From: Rubellimicrobium arenae | GTDB taxonomy: Bacteria > Pseudomonadota > Alphaproteobacteria > Rhodobacterales > Rhodobacteraceae | DNA: 64,000 bases | Assembly (NCBI RefSeq): GCF_017916275.1 | Contig: NZ_JAFMST010000004.1 | Coordinates: forward strand, 124,001-188,000 | Direction of reading: 5' to 3' | In this document: one piece after another, positions 28,172 through 36,749 of the stretch | How the letters are laid out: each line of letters opens with the position of its first letter | How positions within the stretch are numbered: the stretch's first letter is position 1 | Notes under the pieces: generated by a model | Database searches by the model: none | Told to the model about the DNA's origin: nothing | Seen by the model: the letters and a program-made list of their open reading frames with translations, nothing else | Program-made: the position numbers and the translations under genes

Positions 28172-29212
28172 TCAGCCTCCCCAGGTCCAGCGCGCCCAGG
28201 CGCCGCCCAGAACTTCGAATTTCGCCAGGAACGCCACCAGCACGACCCACACGAGCGAGAACGGCAGGAACACCTTCCAGCCCAGGCGCATCAGCTGGTC
28301 GTAGCGGTAGCGGGGGGTGATCGCCTTCACCATCGAGAAGATGAAGAAGAAGAACAGGATCTTGAGGATCAGCCAGAGCACGCCGTCGGGCAGCCCCGGG
28401 ATCGGCGACAGCCAGCCCCCGAAGAACAGGAGCGAGGTCAGCGTGCACATCAGCACGGCGGCCATGTATTCGCCGATCATGAACAGCAGGAACGGCGTCG
28501 AGGAGTATTCCACCTGGTAGCCGGCCACGAGCTCGGACTCAGCTTCGGGCAGGTCGAAGGGCGGCCGGTTCGTCTCGGCCAGGGCCGAGATGAAGAACAG
28601 GAACACCATCGGGAAGTGGACGACCCAGTACCAGTTGAAGATGCCCCAGTTGCCGTCCTGCGCCCGCACGATGTCACCGAAGTTCATCGACCCGGTCGAG
28701 ATGATCACGCCGATGATGATGAGGCCCAGCGAGACCTCGTAGGAGATCATCTGCGCGGCCGAGCGGAGGGAGCCCAGGAACGGGTACTTGGAGTTCGACG
28801 CCCAGCCGCCCATGATGATCCCGTAGACGCCCAGCGAGGAGATCGCGAGGACGTAAAGGATCGCTACGTTCACGTCGGCGAGGACCCAGGTGTTGTTGAA
28901 GGGGATCACCGCCCAGGCGATCACCGACACCACGAAGGAAATGAGCGGCGCGATCAGGAACACCGCCTTGTCGGCGCCGGCGGGAATGACCACTTCCTTG
29001 ACGATGTACTTGAGGAAGTCGGCGAAGCTTTGCATGAGCCCGAACGGACCCACGACGTTCGGCCCCCGCCGAAGCTGCACGGCCGCCCAGATCTTGCGGT
29101 CGGCATACAGCAGGAATGCCAGCGCCACGAGGAGCGGGACAAGGATCAGCAGGCACTGCCCCAGGGTGAGGAGCACGATGCCAAGCCAGTTGTTCGTGAA
29201 GAAGTCAGCCAT
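28172..29212 (-). CDS. nuoH: NADH-quinone oxidoreductase subunit H
   Basis: NuoH (ND1 homologue) forms the quinone entry chamber and links the arms of complex I. The protein is 346 residues with eight or nine helices. [19 protein letters not shown] holds the first charged loop, and [20 protein letters not shown] is the highly conserved quinone-cavity loop. AGG-rich sequence precedes the ATG at 29212. It is separated from nuoG by 185 bases, far more than elsewhere in the cluster. Confidence 0.97.
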   Translation of the reverse strand: MADFFTNNWLGIVLLTLGQCLLILVPLLVALAFLLYADRKIWAAVQLRRGPNVVGPFGLMQSFADFLKYIVKEVVIPAGADKAVFLIAPLISFVVSVIAWAVIPFNNTWVLADVNVAILYVLAISSLGVYGIIMGGWASNSKYPFLGSLRSAAQMISYEVSLGLIIIGVIISTGSMNFGDIVRAQDGNWGIFNWYWVVHFPMVFLFFISALAETNRPPFDLPEAESELVAGYQVEYSSTPFLLFMIGEYMAAVLMCTLTSLLFFGGWLSPIPGLPDGVLWLILKILFFFFIFSMVKAITPRYRYDQLMRLGWKVFLPFSLVWVVLVAFLAKFEVLGGAWARWTWGG

Positions 29213-29221
29213 CGCGTTCCT

Positions 29222-29353
29222 CTAGACCGTCGGTTTGCCGTTCAGACCGCGCCCGGCCATGACGGCGGCGGTGTCGATCTCTCGCCTACGGGGCGGCTCC
29301 GGCGAGACGCTGTAAACAGCAACTTCCCGCCGGTTGCCAGCCGTTTCGATCAT
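29222..29353 (-). CDS. Possible 43-residue microprotein between nuoG and nuoH
   Basis: An open frame in the unusually long nuoG-nuoH gap. It starts at ATG 29353 (MIETAGNRREVAVYS), ends in TAG at 29222-29224, and its stop overlaps the nuoH ribosome site (TAGAGGAA), 9 bases before nuoH. That spacing is like a coupled gene pair. Against it, 10 of 43 sense codons end in A or T, more than in its neighbours, and no strong ribosome site precedes it. No family was recognised. It could be a degraded or newly arising gene, a coupling leader, or chance. Confidence 0.3.
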   Translation of the reverse strand: MIETAGNRREVAVYSVSPEPPRRREIDTAAVMAGRGLNGKPTV

Positions 29354-29397
29354 CGCAGCCGATGGACGGTCACCGGCCTGGCCCGGACAGGACCGCA

Positions 29398-31410
29398 TCA
29401 TTCCGCCGCCAGGCGCGGTTGGTTGCGGCCCGCCTCAAGGGCGGCCAGGTCGGCCATGACCTTGCTGGCCCGTGCGATCGGATTGGACAGGTAGTAGTCG
29501 CGGATCACGTTCCGGAACGTGGCGTGTCCCAGGGTCCGGGGCGGGATGTGCGGCAGGCGGTTGTCCTGAACCTCGTCGATCTGCGCCAGATGCGGATGGG
29601 CCGCTACGAGGGCCTGACGGAGCTGGGCCAAGCTGTCCCACGGCTGCGCGGACCCGAGCGCCCCCGAAACGGCCCGCAGGATCGCCCAGTTCTCCTTGGC
29701 CTCGCCGGGCGCGAAGCCGGCGCGCAGGGCGAGTTGCGGCCGCCCCTCGGTGTTCACGAAGAGGCCGTTCTCCTCGGTGTAGGCGGCGGCGGGCAGGATC
29801 AGGTCCGCGCGGTGCGCGCCGCGATCGCCATGGCTGCCCTGGTAGATGACGAAGGGACCGGGGGCGATCTCGATCTCGTCAGCGCCGAGGTTCCAGATGA
29901 CCTCGGCCCCTTCCACGGCGGCCTGCAGCCCGCCTTCGGTGACGCAGCCCAGGTCCAGGGCGCCGACGCGAGATGCCGCGGTGTGCAGGATGAGGAGCTT
30001 GGCGCCCATGGCTTCGACGATGCCGAGGACATGGCTCAGAACCGCCTCGCCATCGGCCTCGCGCAGCGCCCCTTGGCCCAGGATGACGACGGCGTTGTCG
30101 GCGGGCTGCGCCTTTTGCCGGAAGGCGTCGAGCGCAGCGCGATCGGCTCCCGCGTGGTCGTAGTCGTAGGTGAGGTCGGCCGCTTCGCCGATCACGGTGA
30201 CATTCGCGCCCTTGAGCCAGGCCCCACGGATGCGGGCGTTGAGGACCGGCGCCTCGGTGCGGGGGTTGGACCCGACGATCACGATCGACTTGGCCGTGGC
30301 CAGATCCTCGATTCGCGCGTTCCCGACGTATCCGCCCCGGGGTCCGGTGGTCGACAGCCGGGCGCCGTCGACCCGGCACTCAACGGTGCCGCCGACCCGT
30401 GCCATGAGATCCTTGAGCGCGAAGGCTGCCTCGACCGAAGCCAGATCGCCCACGAGTCCCGCCACGCGACGACCCTTCATCACGTTCGCCGCGACCGACA
30501 GGGCCTCGCCCCAGGTCGCCTTGCGAAGCCACCCGCTCTCACGGATGTAGGGGGTGTCGAGACGCTGCCGGCGCAGGCCGTCCCACACGAAGCGGGCCTT
30601 GTCGCTCAACCACTCCTCGTTCACGCCGTCATGGTTGCGGGGCAGGATCCGCATGACCTCCCGCCCTTTCGAATCGACGCGGATGCTGGAGCCGAGCGCG
30701 TCCATGACATCGACGGAGTCGGTCTTGACCAATTCCCAGGGACGGCCCTTGTAGGCGTAGGGCTTGGAGACGAGCGCGCCCACCGGGCAGAGGTCGATGA
30801 TGTTGCCCTGGAGGTTCGACGACAGGGTCTGGTTGAGGTAGGACGTGATCTCGCTGTCCTCGCCCCGTCCCGTCTGGCCCATCTGGGTGATGCCGGCGAT
30901 CTCGGTGGTGAAACGGACGCAGCGCGTGCACGAGATGCAGCGGTTCATGTGCGTCTCGACCAGGGGGCCGAGTTCCAGATCCTCGGTCGCGCGCTTGGGT
31001 TCGCGGTAGCGGGAATAGGACAGGCCATAGGCCAGCGCCTGATCCTGCAAGTCGCATTCGCCGCCCTGGTCGCAGATCGGGCAGTCGAGCGGATGGTTGA
31101 TGAGAAGGAACTCCATCACCCCTTGGCGGGCCTTGCGGACCATGGGCGAGTTCGTCTTGACCTCGGGCGGTTCACCGTTCTTGCCGGGCCGCAGATCCTT
31201 GACCTGCTGCGCGCAGGAGGCGGTGGGCTTGGGCGGGCCGCCCACCACCTCCACGAGGCACATGCGGCAGTTCCCGGCGATCGAGAGTCGCTCATGGTAG
31301 CAGAAGCGCGGGACCTCGATCCCGGCGAGGTCACAGGCCTGCAGGATCGTCATGGCGCCCGGGACTTCGTAGACCGTGCCGTCGATCATGATGGGCTTCA
31401 GGTCGGACAT
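29398..31410 (-). CDS. nuoG: NADH-quinone oxidoreductase subunit G
   Basis: NuoG is the largest peripheral subunit of complex I and holds clusters N1b, N4 and N5. The protein is 670 residues. The [2Fe-2S] domain shows FCYH, NCRMC and a following [20 protein letters not shown] gives the His-Cys3 N5 site; RCISCTRC with DLCPVG gives N4. The rest is a molybdopterin-oxidoreductase-like domain without cofactor ligands. GGAGG lies about 9 bases before the ATG at 31410. A stem-loop at 31432-31449 precedes it, so nuoG may begin a separately controlled segment. Confidence 0.97.
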   Translation of the reverse strand: MSDLKPIMIDGTVYEVPGAMTILQACDLAGIEVPRFCYHERLSIAGNCRMCLVEVVGGPPKPTASCAQQVKDLRPGKNGEPPEVKTNSPMVRKARQGVMEFLLINHPLDCPICDQGGECDLQDQALAYGLSYSRYREPKRATEDLELGPLVETHMNRCISCTRCVRFTTEIAGITQMGQTGRGEDSEITSYLNQTLSSNLQGNIIDLCPVGALVSKPYAYKGRPWELVKTDSVDVMDALGSSIRVDSKGREVMRILPRNHDGVNEEWLSDKARFVWDGLRRQRLDTPYIRESGWLRKATWGEALSVAANVMKGRRVAGLVGDLASVEAAFALKDLMARVGGTVECRVDGARLSTTGPRGGYVGNARIEDLATAKSIVIVGSNPRTEAPVLNARIRGAWLKGANVTVIGEAADLTYDYDHAGADRAALDAFRQKAQPADNAVVILGQGALREADGEAVLSHVLGIVEAMGAKLLILHTAASRVGALDLGCVTEGGLQAAVEGAEVIWNLGADEIEIAPGPFVIYQGSHGDRGAHRADLILPAAAYTEENGLFVNTEGRPQLALRAGFAPGEAKENWAILRAVSGALGSAQPWDSLAQLRQALVAAHPHLAQIDEVQDNRLPHIPPRTLGHATFRNVIRDYYLSNPIARASKVMADLAALEAGRNQPRLAAE

Positions 31411-31431
31411 GCGGGCAAACCTCCGGTCGCA

Positions 31432-31449
31432 GGGGCGCGACGGCGCCCC
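31432..31449 (-). other. Stem-loop just upstream of nuoG
   Basis: GGGGCGC (31432-31438) and GCGCCCC (31443-31449) form a 7-bp stem with a 4-base loop, 21 bases before the nuoG start on the transcribed strand and next to its GGAGG. It could protect the nuoG-side mRNA end after processing or tune nuoG translation. Confidence 0.4.
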
Positions 31450-31541
31450 GGTTTGCCCGGCGTTCTAGCGTGGTGGCCGAAGGAGGGCCAGACGCTTCAC
31501 GCGTCCTTGTCACGAGCCCGTTCCCAGGCAGGCGGGGGTGT

Positions 31542-31952
31542 CTAGTCCTGCAGCAGTCGGCCGATCCGGCTGGCCTTGGCGATCTCCGTGCGACCCACGT
31601 CGCAGTAGGTCTCCCATTCGCCCTCGACCGCGCCCATGTCCCGCAACCGCTGCCGGGCGATCGCCTCCAGCCGGTCCTTCTCGGCATCGTCGTCGATGAA
31701 GGCGTCGATCTCCCGTGCGGAGTAGCCCAGGCGGCGCGCCTCGGCCCGCAGGGACAGGAGGAACGCGAGTCCCTGGAGCTTCTTGCCGTCGATCCCGTCG
31801 CAACGCTCGCCGATCTCATAGGCGATCGCCGTGTCGATCAATCCCTCGGTGATCGACTCGACCTGCCCCAGAGCGGGGCGGCCCTGGGCCGGCAGGATCG
31901 ATGGCATCGCTCCCAGGATCAGCATCGCGACGGTCGTGGGAAAGCTTGCCAT
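31542..31952 (-). CDS. DUF5333-like exported protein
   Basis: A 136-residue protein that resembles the Rhodobacterales DUF5333 family, found next to nuoG. The N-terminus MASFPTTVAMLILGAMPSI is a signal peptide with likely cleavage after LPA. The mature part is helical and charged (LSLRAEARRLGYSAREIDAF) with two Cys (ERCDG, TYCDVG). The ATG at 31952 is chosen because GGAG lies 7 bases before it; a TTG six codons upstream is less likely. Its role is unknown. As a periplasmic protein encoded within the complex I cluster it may act in assembly or stability of the enzyme, which is inference. Confidence 0.75.
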   Translation of the reverse strand: MASFPTTVAMLILGAMPSILPAQGRPALGQVESITEGLIDTAIAYEIGERCDGIDGKKLQGLAFLLSLRAEARRLGYSAREIDAFIDDDAEKDRLEAIARQRLRDMGAVEGEWETYCDVGRTEIAKASRIGRLLQD

Positions 31953-32030
31953 GGGTGGGCTCCTGTCCAAGGCCAGTTGCGGGTGTCCCGGTCTGGCCGC
32001 TGCTCTCGGTAGGATGTGGGCCCGGCGACC

Positions 32031-32045
32031 TGATATGCCATATCA
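32031..32045. promoter_or_regulatory. 15-bp palindrome in the divergent gap inside the nuo cluster
   Basis: TGATATGCCATATCA is a perfect palindrome (7+1+7) in the 229-base gap between the DUF5333-like gene (minus) and the small plus-strand gene at 32182. It is AT-rich in a GC-rich setting, as dimeric repressor or activator sites often are. The binding protein is unknown. Confidence 0.5.
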
Positions 32046-32181
32046 ACTCCCTGTGCTCGGGCGACGCCTCCCGGCCGAGATGTGAGCCGGCGCTCTGTCC
32101 GGGCTCCCGTCAGGCGCATGGGAACATCCCCGGCCCATCTCCGTTGCTCCCGCGACCGTTCCACATCCGGGAGACCGTTCC

Positions 32182-32406
32182 ATGACCTTCAGCCGACCAG
32201 CCCTCGCCCTGCTCGCCGTGGGGCTTGCAGGCGTCGCTTATGCCCTGCGTCCCCGCCCGGGTCAGGGCAGCGGCACCAAGTCCCCGTATCAGCCGGTTCG
32301 CAACGCGGGCCGCGAGGAGATGAGCATTCCGCCCCGCCACTGGGATCGCGTGGATGAGACGGTGGATGAAAGCTTCCCGGCGAGCGATCCGCCCGGCAGT
32401 TACTGA
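32182..32406 (+). CDS. Small DESFPASDPP-type protein on the opposite strand
   Basis: A 74-residue protein. A short hydrophobic N-terminus (PALALLAVGLAGVAYAL) could be a membrane anchor or uncleaved signal. The C-terminus WDRVDETVDESFPASDPPGS contains the DESFPASDPP phrase seen in many small alphaproteobacterial proteins of unknown role. GGGAGA lies about 10 bases before the ATG. It is the only plus-strand gene between 17872 and 41625, and it splits the nuo cluster between nuoF and nuoG. It would need its own promoter in 31953-32181. Confidence 0.75.
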   Translation: MTFSRPALALLAVGLAGVAYALRPRPGQGSGTKSPYQPVRNAGREEMSIPPRHWDRVDETVDESFPASDPPGSY

Positions 32407-32415
32407 CGGTCGGCG

Positions 32416-32763
32416 CTACTGGATCCACGCGCAGTCGAACTGCGCGACATAGGTGCCGTTGGACTCGATCCGTTCCACCAGACCTCGGGGAACCCCGTGT
32501 CGGCATGAATAGGCCTGCGAAAGGACGCCGCGTCGGTCGGCGTCCGCCAGCGGCAGGCCCGTGGCGGTGCGGGCGCGAACCTCGACCTCACTATGCCATT
32601 CGATGGTCTCGACCGATCGCCCGGCGACGATCGCCAGCACCCGGGTGCCCATCATCGGGCCGATGTGGCGCACCTGCTCCAGTTGCGGAGAGATGCCCTG
32701 CGCCGCTGAACCGGTCGTCCCGGCCAGCAGGAGAGCGAGGATCGCGGCTGTCAGTCGTCGCAT
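32416..32763 (-). CDS. Unknown exported 115-residue protein
   Basis: The N-terminus RRLTAAILALLLAGTTGSAAQG is a clear signal peptide (core LAALLALL-like, cleavage after SAA). The mature protein of about 93 residues is mostly beta by composition (VLAIVAGRSVETIEWHSEVE) and has two Cys near the end (YSCRHG, FDCAWIQ) that could pair in the periplasm. It is convergent with the small plus-strand gene, whose stop is 9 bases away. The gene upstream on the same strand is a lipoprotein gene. No family recognised. Confidence 0.65.
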   Translation of the reverse strand: MRRLTAAILALLLAGTTGSAAQGISPQLEQVRHIGPMMGTRVLAIVAGRSVETIEWHSEVEVRARTATGLPLADADRRGVLSQAYSCRHGVPRGLVERIESNGTYVAQFDCAWIQ

Positions 32764-32850
32764 GGCCCACCTTTTCCGTTGTTCGTCCTCGCGGAGATAG
32801 GATGAAACGGCGGGTCGGCACGGCCCTGCGCGAAGCCAGTCCCGGGGTGT

Positions 32851-33231
32851 TCAGCAGTCGGTGTAGAAGACGTGGTCGGCGTTCGTCGGATCGAAGCGCA
32901 CCGGGGCGCCGCGCCAACCGGGCGCGACATCCCTGCCCCGACGGGCGCAGAACAGCGCAAGCACATCGCTGGCCGTCTGCCGGTCCACGGCGCCCGAGAC
33001 CCGCACGGCCGGCCCCTCGGTCACGAAGGCCGCGTCTTCGGGCAAGATCAGCCCGCCGTCGGGGGTTCGCGTCAGTGCTTCTGGAAAGATGTGAGGGCGC
33101 GGCTCATTCTCGATGCGCCGCACCCCATAGTCCTGACCCAGGTAGGAGATCGTCGTCTGGTCAGGGGTCGGACCGAAAGCCGAGCAGGCCGCGAGCGCTC
33201 CTGGAAGAAGGACCGCGGCCCAAGGCTTCAT
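32851..33231 (-). CDS. Small lipoprotein coupled to nuoF
   Basis: A 126-residue predicted lipoprotein: [19 protein letters not shown] has a lipobox LAAC with Cys16. The mature part includes FCARRG and ends with FYTDC, giving two further Cys. The ATG overlaps the nuoF stop in ATGA at 33228-33231, so translation is coupled to a complex I subunit. A Ser after the lipid Cys suggests outer-membrane sorting under the usual +2 rule. Function unknown; it resembles an unidentified reading frame of other nuo clusters only by position. Confidence 0.75.
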   Translation of the reverse strand: MKPWAAVLLPGALAACSAFGPTPDQTTISYLGQDYGVRRIENEPRPHIFPEALTRTPDGGLILPEDAAFVTEGPAVRVSGAVDRQTASDVLALFCARRGRDVAPGWRGAPVRFDPTNADHVFYTDC

Positions 33232-34523
33232 TCGGCGGCGACCGCCGTGATGCGCCCGGTCCGCTTGGCCCGGATCCGATCCTCGATCTCGTCGCGGAAG
33301 TTGCGGATCAGGCCCTGGATCGGCCAAGCCGCGGCGTCACCCAGGGCGCAGATCGTGTGACCTTCGACCTGCTTGGTGACATCGAGCAGCATGTCGATCT
33401 CCTCGACCTCGGCCTCGCCCCTCACGAGGCGTTCCATGACGCGCATCATCCAGCCGGTGCCTTCGCGGCACGGCGTGCACTGGCCGCAGGATTCATGCTT
33501 GTAGAACTTGGCGAGCCGCCAGATCGCCTTCACCATGTCCGTGCTCTGGTCCATGACGATCACGGCGGCGGTGCCCAGGCCCGACTTCTGCTCGCGCAGC
33601 CAGTCGAAGTCCATGATGGCGTCCTTCATGACGTCGGCCTTGATGTTCGGGACCGAGGAGCCGCCGGGAATGACGGCCTTGAGGTTGTCCCAGCCGCCAC
33701 GGATGCCTCCGCAGTGCTTCTCGATCAGCTCGACGAAGGGGATCGACATCGCCTCTTCGACGACGCAGGGCCGGTTCACGTGTCCCGAGATCGCGAAGAG
33801 CTTGGTGCCCGAGTTGTTGGGCCGCCCGAAGGAAGAGAACCAGGAGGCGCCGCGCCGCAGGATCGTGGGTGCGACCGCGATCGACTCGACGTTGTTGACC
33901 GTGGTTGGGCAGCCATAGAGACCCGCGCCCGCCGGGAACGGCGGCTTCATGCGGGGCATGCCCTTCTTGCCCTCGAGCGATTCGAGAAGGGCCGTCTCCT
34001 CGCCGCAAATGTAGGCGCCGGCGCCGTGGTGGACATAAAGGTCGAAGTCCCAGCCCGAGCCGCAGGCGTTCCGCCCGATCAGGCCGGCGTCATAGGCCTC
34101 GTCCACGGCGCGCTGGAGCGACTCCTTCTCGCGGATGTATTCGCCGCGGATGTAGATGTAGGCGGCGTGCGCCCCCATGGCGAAGGAGGCGATCAGGCAG
34201 CCCTCGACCAGCGTGTGCGGGTCGTGGCGCATGATCTCCCGGTCCTTGCAGGTCCCGGGCTCGGATTCGTCGGCATTGACCACGAGGTAGGCGGGCCGGC
34301 CGTCCGATTCCTTGGGCATGAAGGACCACTTGAGGCCCGTCGGGAAGCCCGCGCCCCCGCGTCCGCGCAGGCCGGACGCCTTCATCTCGTTCACGATCCA
34401 GTCGCGGCCCTTGGCCAGGATGTCCTTGGTCCCGTCCCAGTGGCCGCGCGCCCGCGCCCCGGCCAGGGAACGGTCGTGCATCCCGTAGATGTTGGTGAAG
34501 ATGCGGTCCTTGTCCTCAAGCAT
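33228..34523 (-). CDS. nuoF: NADH-quinone oxidoreductase subunit F
   Basis: NuoF binds FMN and NADH and holds cluster N3, the electron entry of complex I. The protein is 431 residues. [15 protein letters not shown] is the NADH-binding glycine loop, the FMN region is [16 protein letters not shown], and [12 protein letters not shown] with a later CALGD supplies the four cluster Cys. The start at 34523 is 4 bases after the preceding gene ends at 34528. Confidence 0.98.
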   Translation of the reverse strand: MLEDKDRIFTNIYGMHDRSLAGARARGHWDGTKDILAKGRDWIVNEMKASGLRGRGGAGFPTGLKWSFMPKESDGRPAYLVVNADESEPGTCKDREIMRHDPHTLVEGCLIASFAMGAHAAYIYIRGEYIREKESLQRAVDEAYDAGLIGRNACGSGWDFDLYVHHGAGAYICGEETALLESLEGKKGMPRMKPPFPAGAGLYGCPTTVNNVESIAVAPTILRRGASWFSSFGRPNNSGTKLFAISGHVNRPCVVEEAMSIPFVELIEKHCGGIRGGWDNLKAVIPGGSSVPNIKADVMKDAIMDFDWLREQKSGLGTAAVIVMDQSTDMVKAIWRLAKFYKHESCGQCTPCREGTGWMMRVMERLVRGEAEVEEIDMLLDVTKQVEGHTICALGDAAAWPIQGLIRNFRDEIEDRIRAKRTGRITAVAAE

Positions 34524-34527
34524 GGGC

Positions 34528-34863
34528 TTACCCTTTATGCGTCCGGCGCAGGCGCCAGACCTGCCATGTCAGATAGAGCGCGAAGCCGAAGCCCGCGAGA
34601 GCGAAAAGATCGAAGAGGCCCTGGACCCGGGCTGACCAGCCCAGCCGTCCGCCAACCCAGGTCGAGGCGATCCAGAACAGACCCACCACGACCAGGACGA
34701 GCGACGCCCGGCGACCAGCCGCGGCAATCCTGGGATCCACGACGCGCGGGGCGACGACCTTCCGGGGATCGGCCAGTGGCACAGGGCGCGCGGCGGGGCG
34801 ATCCCGTCGTGGCACGAGGCGCTGGTGGCCGTTCAGGGCGCCGGCGTCTCGGCGTTCTGCCAC
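34528..34863 (-). CDS. DUF5337-like small membrane protein
   Basis: A small protein between nuoE and nuoF that resembles the Rhodobacterales DUF5337 family. The recognisable part is the last 70 residues, with two transmembrane helices: [20 protein letters not shown] and [20 protein letters not shown], ending RLRRTHKG. The start is uncertain. GTG at 34863 has a strong GGGGGA 7 bases upstream and would overlap nuoE by 31 bases; GTG at 34815 avoids overlap but lacks a ribosome site; the family is usually near 80 residues. A role with complex I in the membrane is likely from position only. Confidence 0.65.
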   Translation of the reverse strand: MAERRDAGALNGHQRLVPRRDRPAARPVPLADPRKVVAPRVVDPRIAAAGRRASLVLVVVGLFWIASTWVGGRLGWSARVQGLFDLFALAGFGFALYLTWQVWRLRRTHKG

Positions 34864-36077
34864 GACCGTCCCCCTTCGTTCGCCAGGGCGCGCGCCCGGT
34901 CCACCCAATTGTTGCGCTCGATGACGCCGCGATCACCGCCGAGACGGGAGTTCATCCAGTCGATCTCTCCCGCGCTCCAACTCGCGATCTGACCGAAGTG
35001 CCAGATGCCAAGCTCGTTGAGCTTGGAAGCCAGTTCGGTCGTGACACCCTCGATGCGGGTCAGGTCGTCTGCAGTGCCGCGCGGCGCGGTCAGCGTGGGA
35101 GGCATCTGCTCGGGCACGAGCGGCGCGGCGGCGGCCTCGGCCCCGGTGGCATCGGGTCCGGCGACGCCATGCGCCGGGGTCACGCCCGACGGGTGGCCCT
35201 GCGGCTCGGGTGCGACCGTTTCGCCGCTCGGCAGCGGGTGACGAACGCCGGCTGGACGGGCGGAATGTTCCATGTCGGCCTGCTGGGGCGCCTCGCCCGG
35301 CTCGCCGTCCGAGGGAGTGACGGCCTGCGCCTCCTCGACCGGGACAGGAGGAACCTCGTCCTGCTGCGGAGTCTTGAGCCAGGGTGCCCGCAGCGGCACC
35401 TCGGTCCCGTCGATGCGCTTGACGGTGTCGCCGATCGTGAGCGCCAGGTCCACGCTGGCGTTATGGGCGTTCCGCCCCTCGACCCACTGCACCAGCGAGG
35501 TGACGCCACCCTCGGGCTCGGAGGCGTAGCGCCCGATCTGCGAGCCCGGCTGCGGCACGCGGCCGGCCGAGAGCTCGTCGATGATGCGGGTCAGGCTCTC
35601 GACCGAGAGATCCTCGTAGTAGTCCTTGCCGATCTGGGCCATCGGCGCGTTGGCGCAGGCGCCCAGGCATTCGACCTCTTCCCAGGACAGCTTCCCGTCG
35701 GCCGACGGGTGGTGCGGCTCGGCGTTGATCCGCCGCTGGCACAGCTCCAGCAGGGCCTCGCTTCCACGCAGCATGCAAGGGGTCGTGCCGCAGATCTGGA
35801 TATGCGCGACTGACCCGACCGGGCTCAGCTGGAACATGAAGTAGAAGGTGGCGACCTCGAGCACGCGGATATAGGCCATGCCCAGCATTCCCGCGATAGC
35901 CTCGATGGCGGGCTTGGAGACCCAGCCTTCCTGCTCTTGCGCCCTGAAAAGGAGCGGGATCACCGCGCTGGCCTGCCGCCCCTCGGGGTACTTCTGGATC
36001 TGGGCTTCGGCCCAGGCGAGGTTCGCGGGCGTGAAGGCGAAGGCGGCGGGCTGTTCGTGGTGCAGGCGACGGAGCAT
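34833..36077 (-). CDS. nuoE: NADH-quinone oxidoreductase subunit E with long C-terminal extension
   Basis: NuoE carries [2Fe-2S] cluster N1a beside NuoF. The thioredoxin-like core occupies residues 1-170, with ligands Cys96, Cys101, Cys137 and Cys141. The protein is 414 residues against about 165-240 in most bacteria. Residues 185-335 are Pro/Glu/Ala rich and probably disordered. Residues 335-405 form a helix-hairpin-helix-like domain ([20 protein letters not shown], then [17 protein letters not shown]). Extended NuoE proteins are common in Rhodobacterales. It starts 88 bases after the small lipoprotein gene region ends at 36165. Confidence 0.95.
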   Translation of the reverse strand: MLRRLHHEQPAAFAFTPANLAWAEAQIQKYPEGRQASAVIPLLFRAQEQEGWVSKPAIEAIAGMLGMAYIRVLEVATFYFMFQLSPVGSVAHIQICGTTPCMLRGSEALLELCQRRINAEPHHPSADGKLSWEEVECLGACANAPMAQIGKDYYEDLSVESLTRIIDELSAGRVPQPGSQIGRYASEPEGGVTSLVQWVEGRNAHNASVDLALTIGDTVKRIDGTEVPLRAPWLKTPQQDEVPPVPVEEAQAVTPSDGEPGEAPQQADMEHSARPAGVRHPLPSGETVAPEPQGHPSGVTPAHGVAGPDATGAEAAAAPLVPEQMPPTLTAPRGTADDLTRIEGVTTELASKLNELGIWHFGQIASWSAGEIDWMNSRLGGDRGVIERNNWVDRARALANEGGRSWQNAETPAP

Positions 36078-36164
36078 GGGGGTCCGATCAGGTCAGCGGC
36101 AGGTGTCTGTGCCCGCCCTATACATGGCGAAACCGGCCCGGAACAGGCCCCGGGCCGATCAAGT

Positions 36165-36470
36165 TCAGATGCAGTTGTCCGAGAGGACGCGGATGGAATT
36201 GTCCGTGCTGGGCTCGATGCGCCCCTGCGCCTCGAGCTGGGTCGTGAGCGCGGGCAGTTCCGCCTGGGTCAGGTTCGACCGGAGCAGGACCGCTCCCACG
36301 TTCGAAGAGGTGAGAACGCATCCCTCCGACTCGATAGCGGCGACGAAACGGTCCGCGGGCGCCACGGTCGCCGGAACGCCGACGGGCTGAGGGGGCCGTG
36401 GCGCAGGTTGCGAACAGGCCGTGAGAGCCGCAGCCCCCAATACGAGAAGCGTCAACGTCCTGGCGGTCAT
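36165..36470 (-). CDS. Small lipoprotein between nuoD and nuoE
   Basis: A 101-residue predicted lipoprotein. LTLLVLGAAALTACSQPAP has a lipobox LTAC with Cys19, followed by a Pro-rich linker. The folded part has Cys51 (EGCVLTS) and Cys100 (LSDNCI at the very end). AAGGAGTGAGG precedes the ATG at 36470. An unidentified gene in this position is known from related nuo clusters. Function unknown; an envelope role near complex I is possible. Confidence 0.8.
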   Translation of the reverse strand: MTARTLTLLVLGAAALTACSQPAPRPPQPVGVPATVAPADRFVAAIESEGCVLTSSNVGAVLLRSNLTQAELPALTTQLEAQGRIEPSTDNSIRVLSDNCI

Positions 36471-36749
36471 CCTCACTCCTTTCGCTTCACCGGTCACCAC
36501 GTCCGTCCGTTGTCGCTGGATTTCCGCGGCTCTACCGATCTGATACCGTTCACCCGGTTTGTCACGAGCCCGAGGCCGATAATCTCGCTTCCCCGCCGAG
36601 CTCTGCCCTGGTCCCGGGCGCGGCTCGGCTCGACACCTCCGGGTGAACAAGAGGCCGCAGCGCCGTGGCTTCACCCGTGATGGCCGGCGCCGGGCCGGGG
36701 ACGCACGGGGAACGGCGTGCCGTCCCCTGGTGCCCCCCACCCCGGCCGC

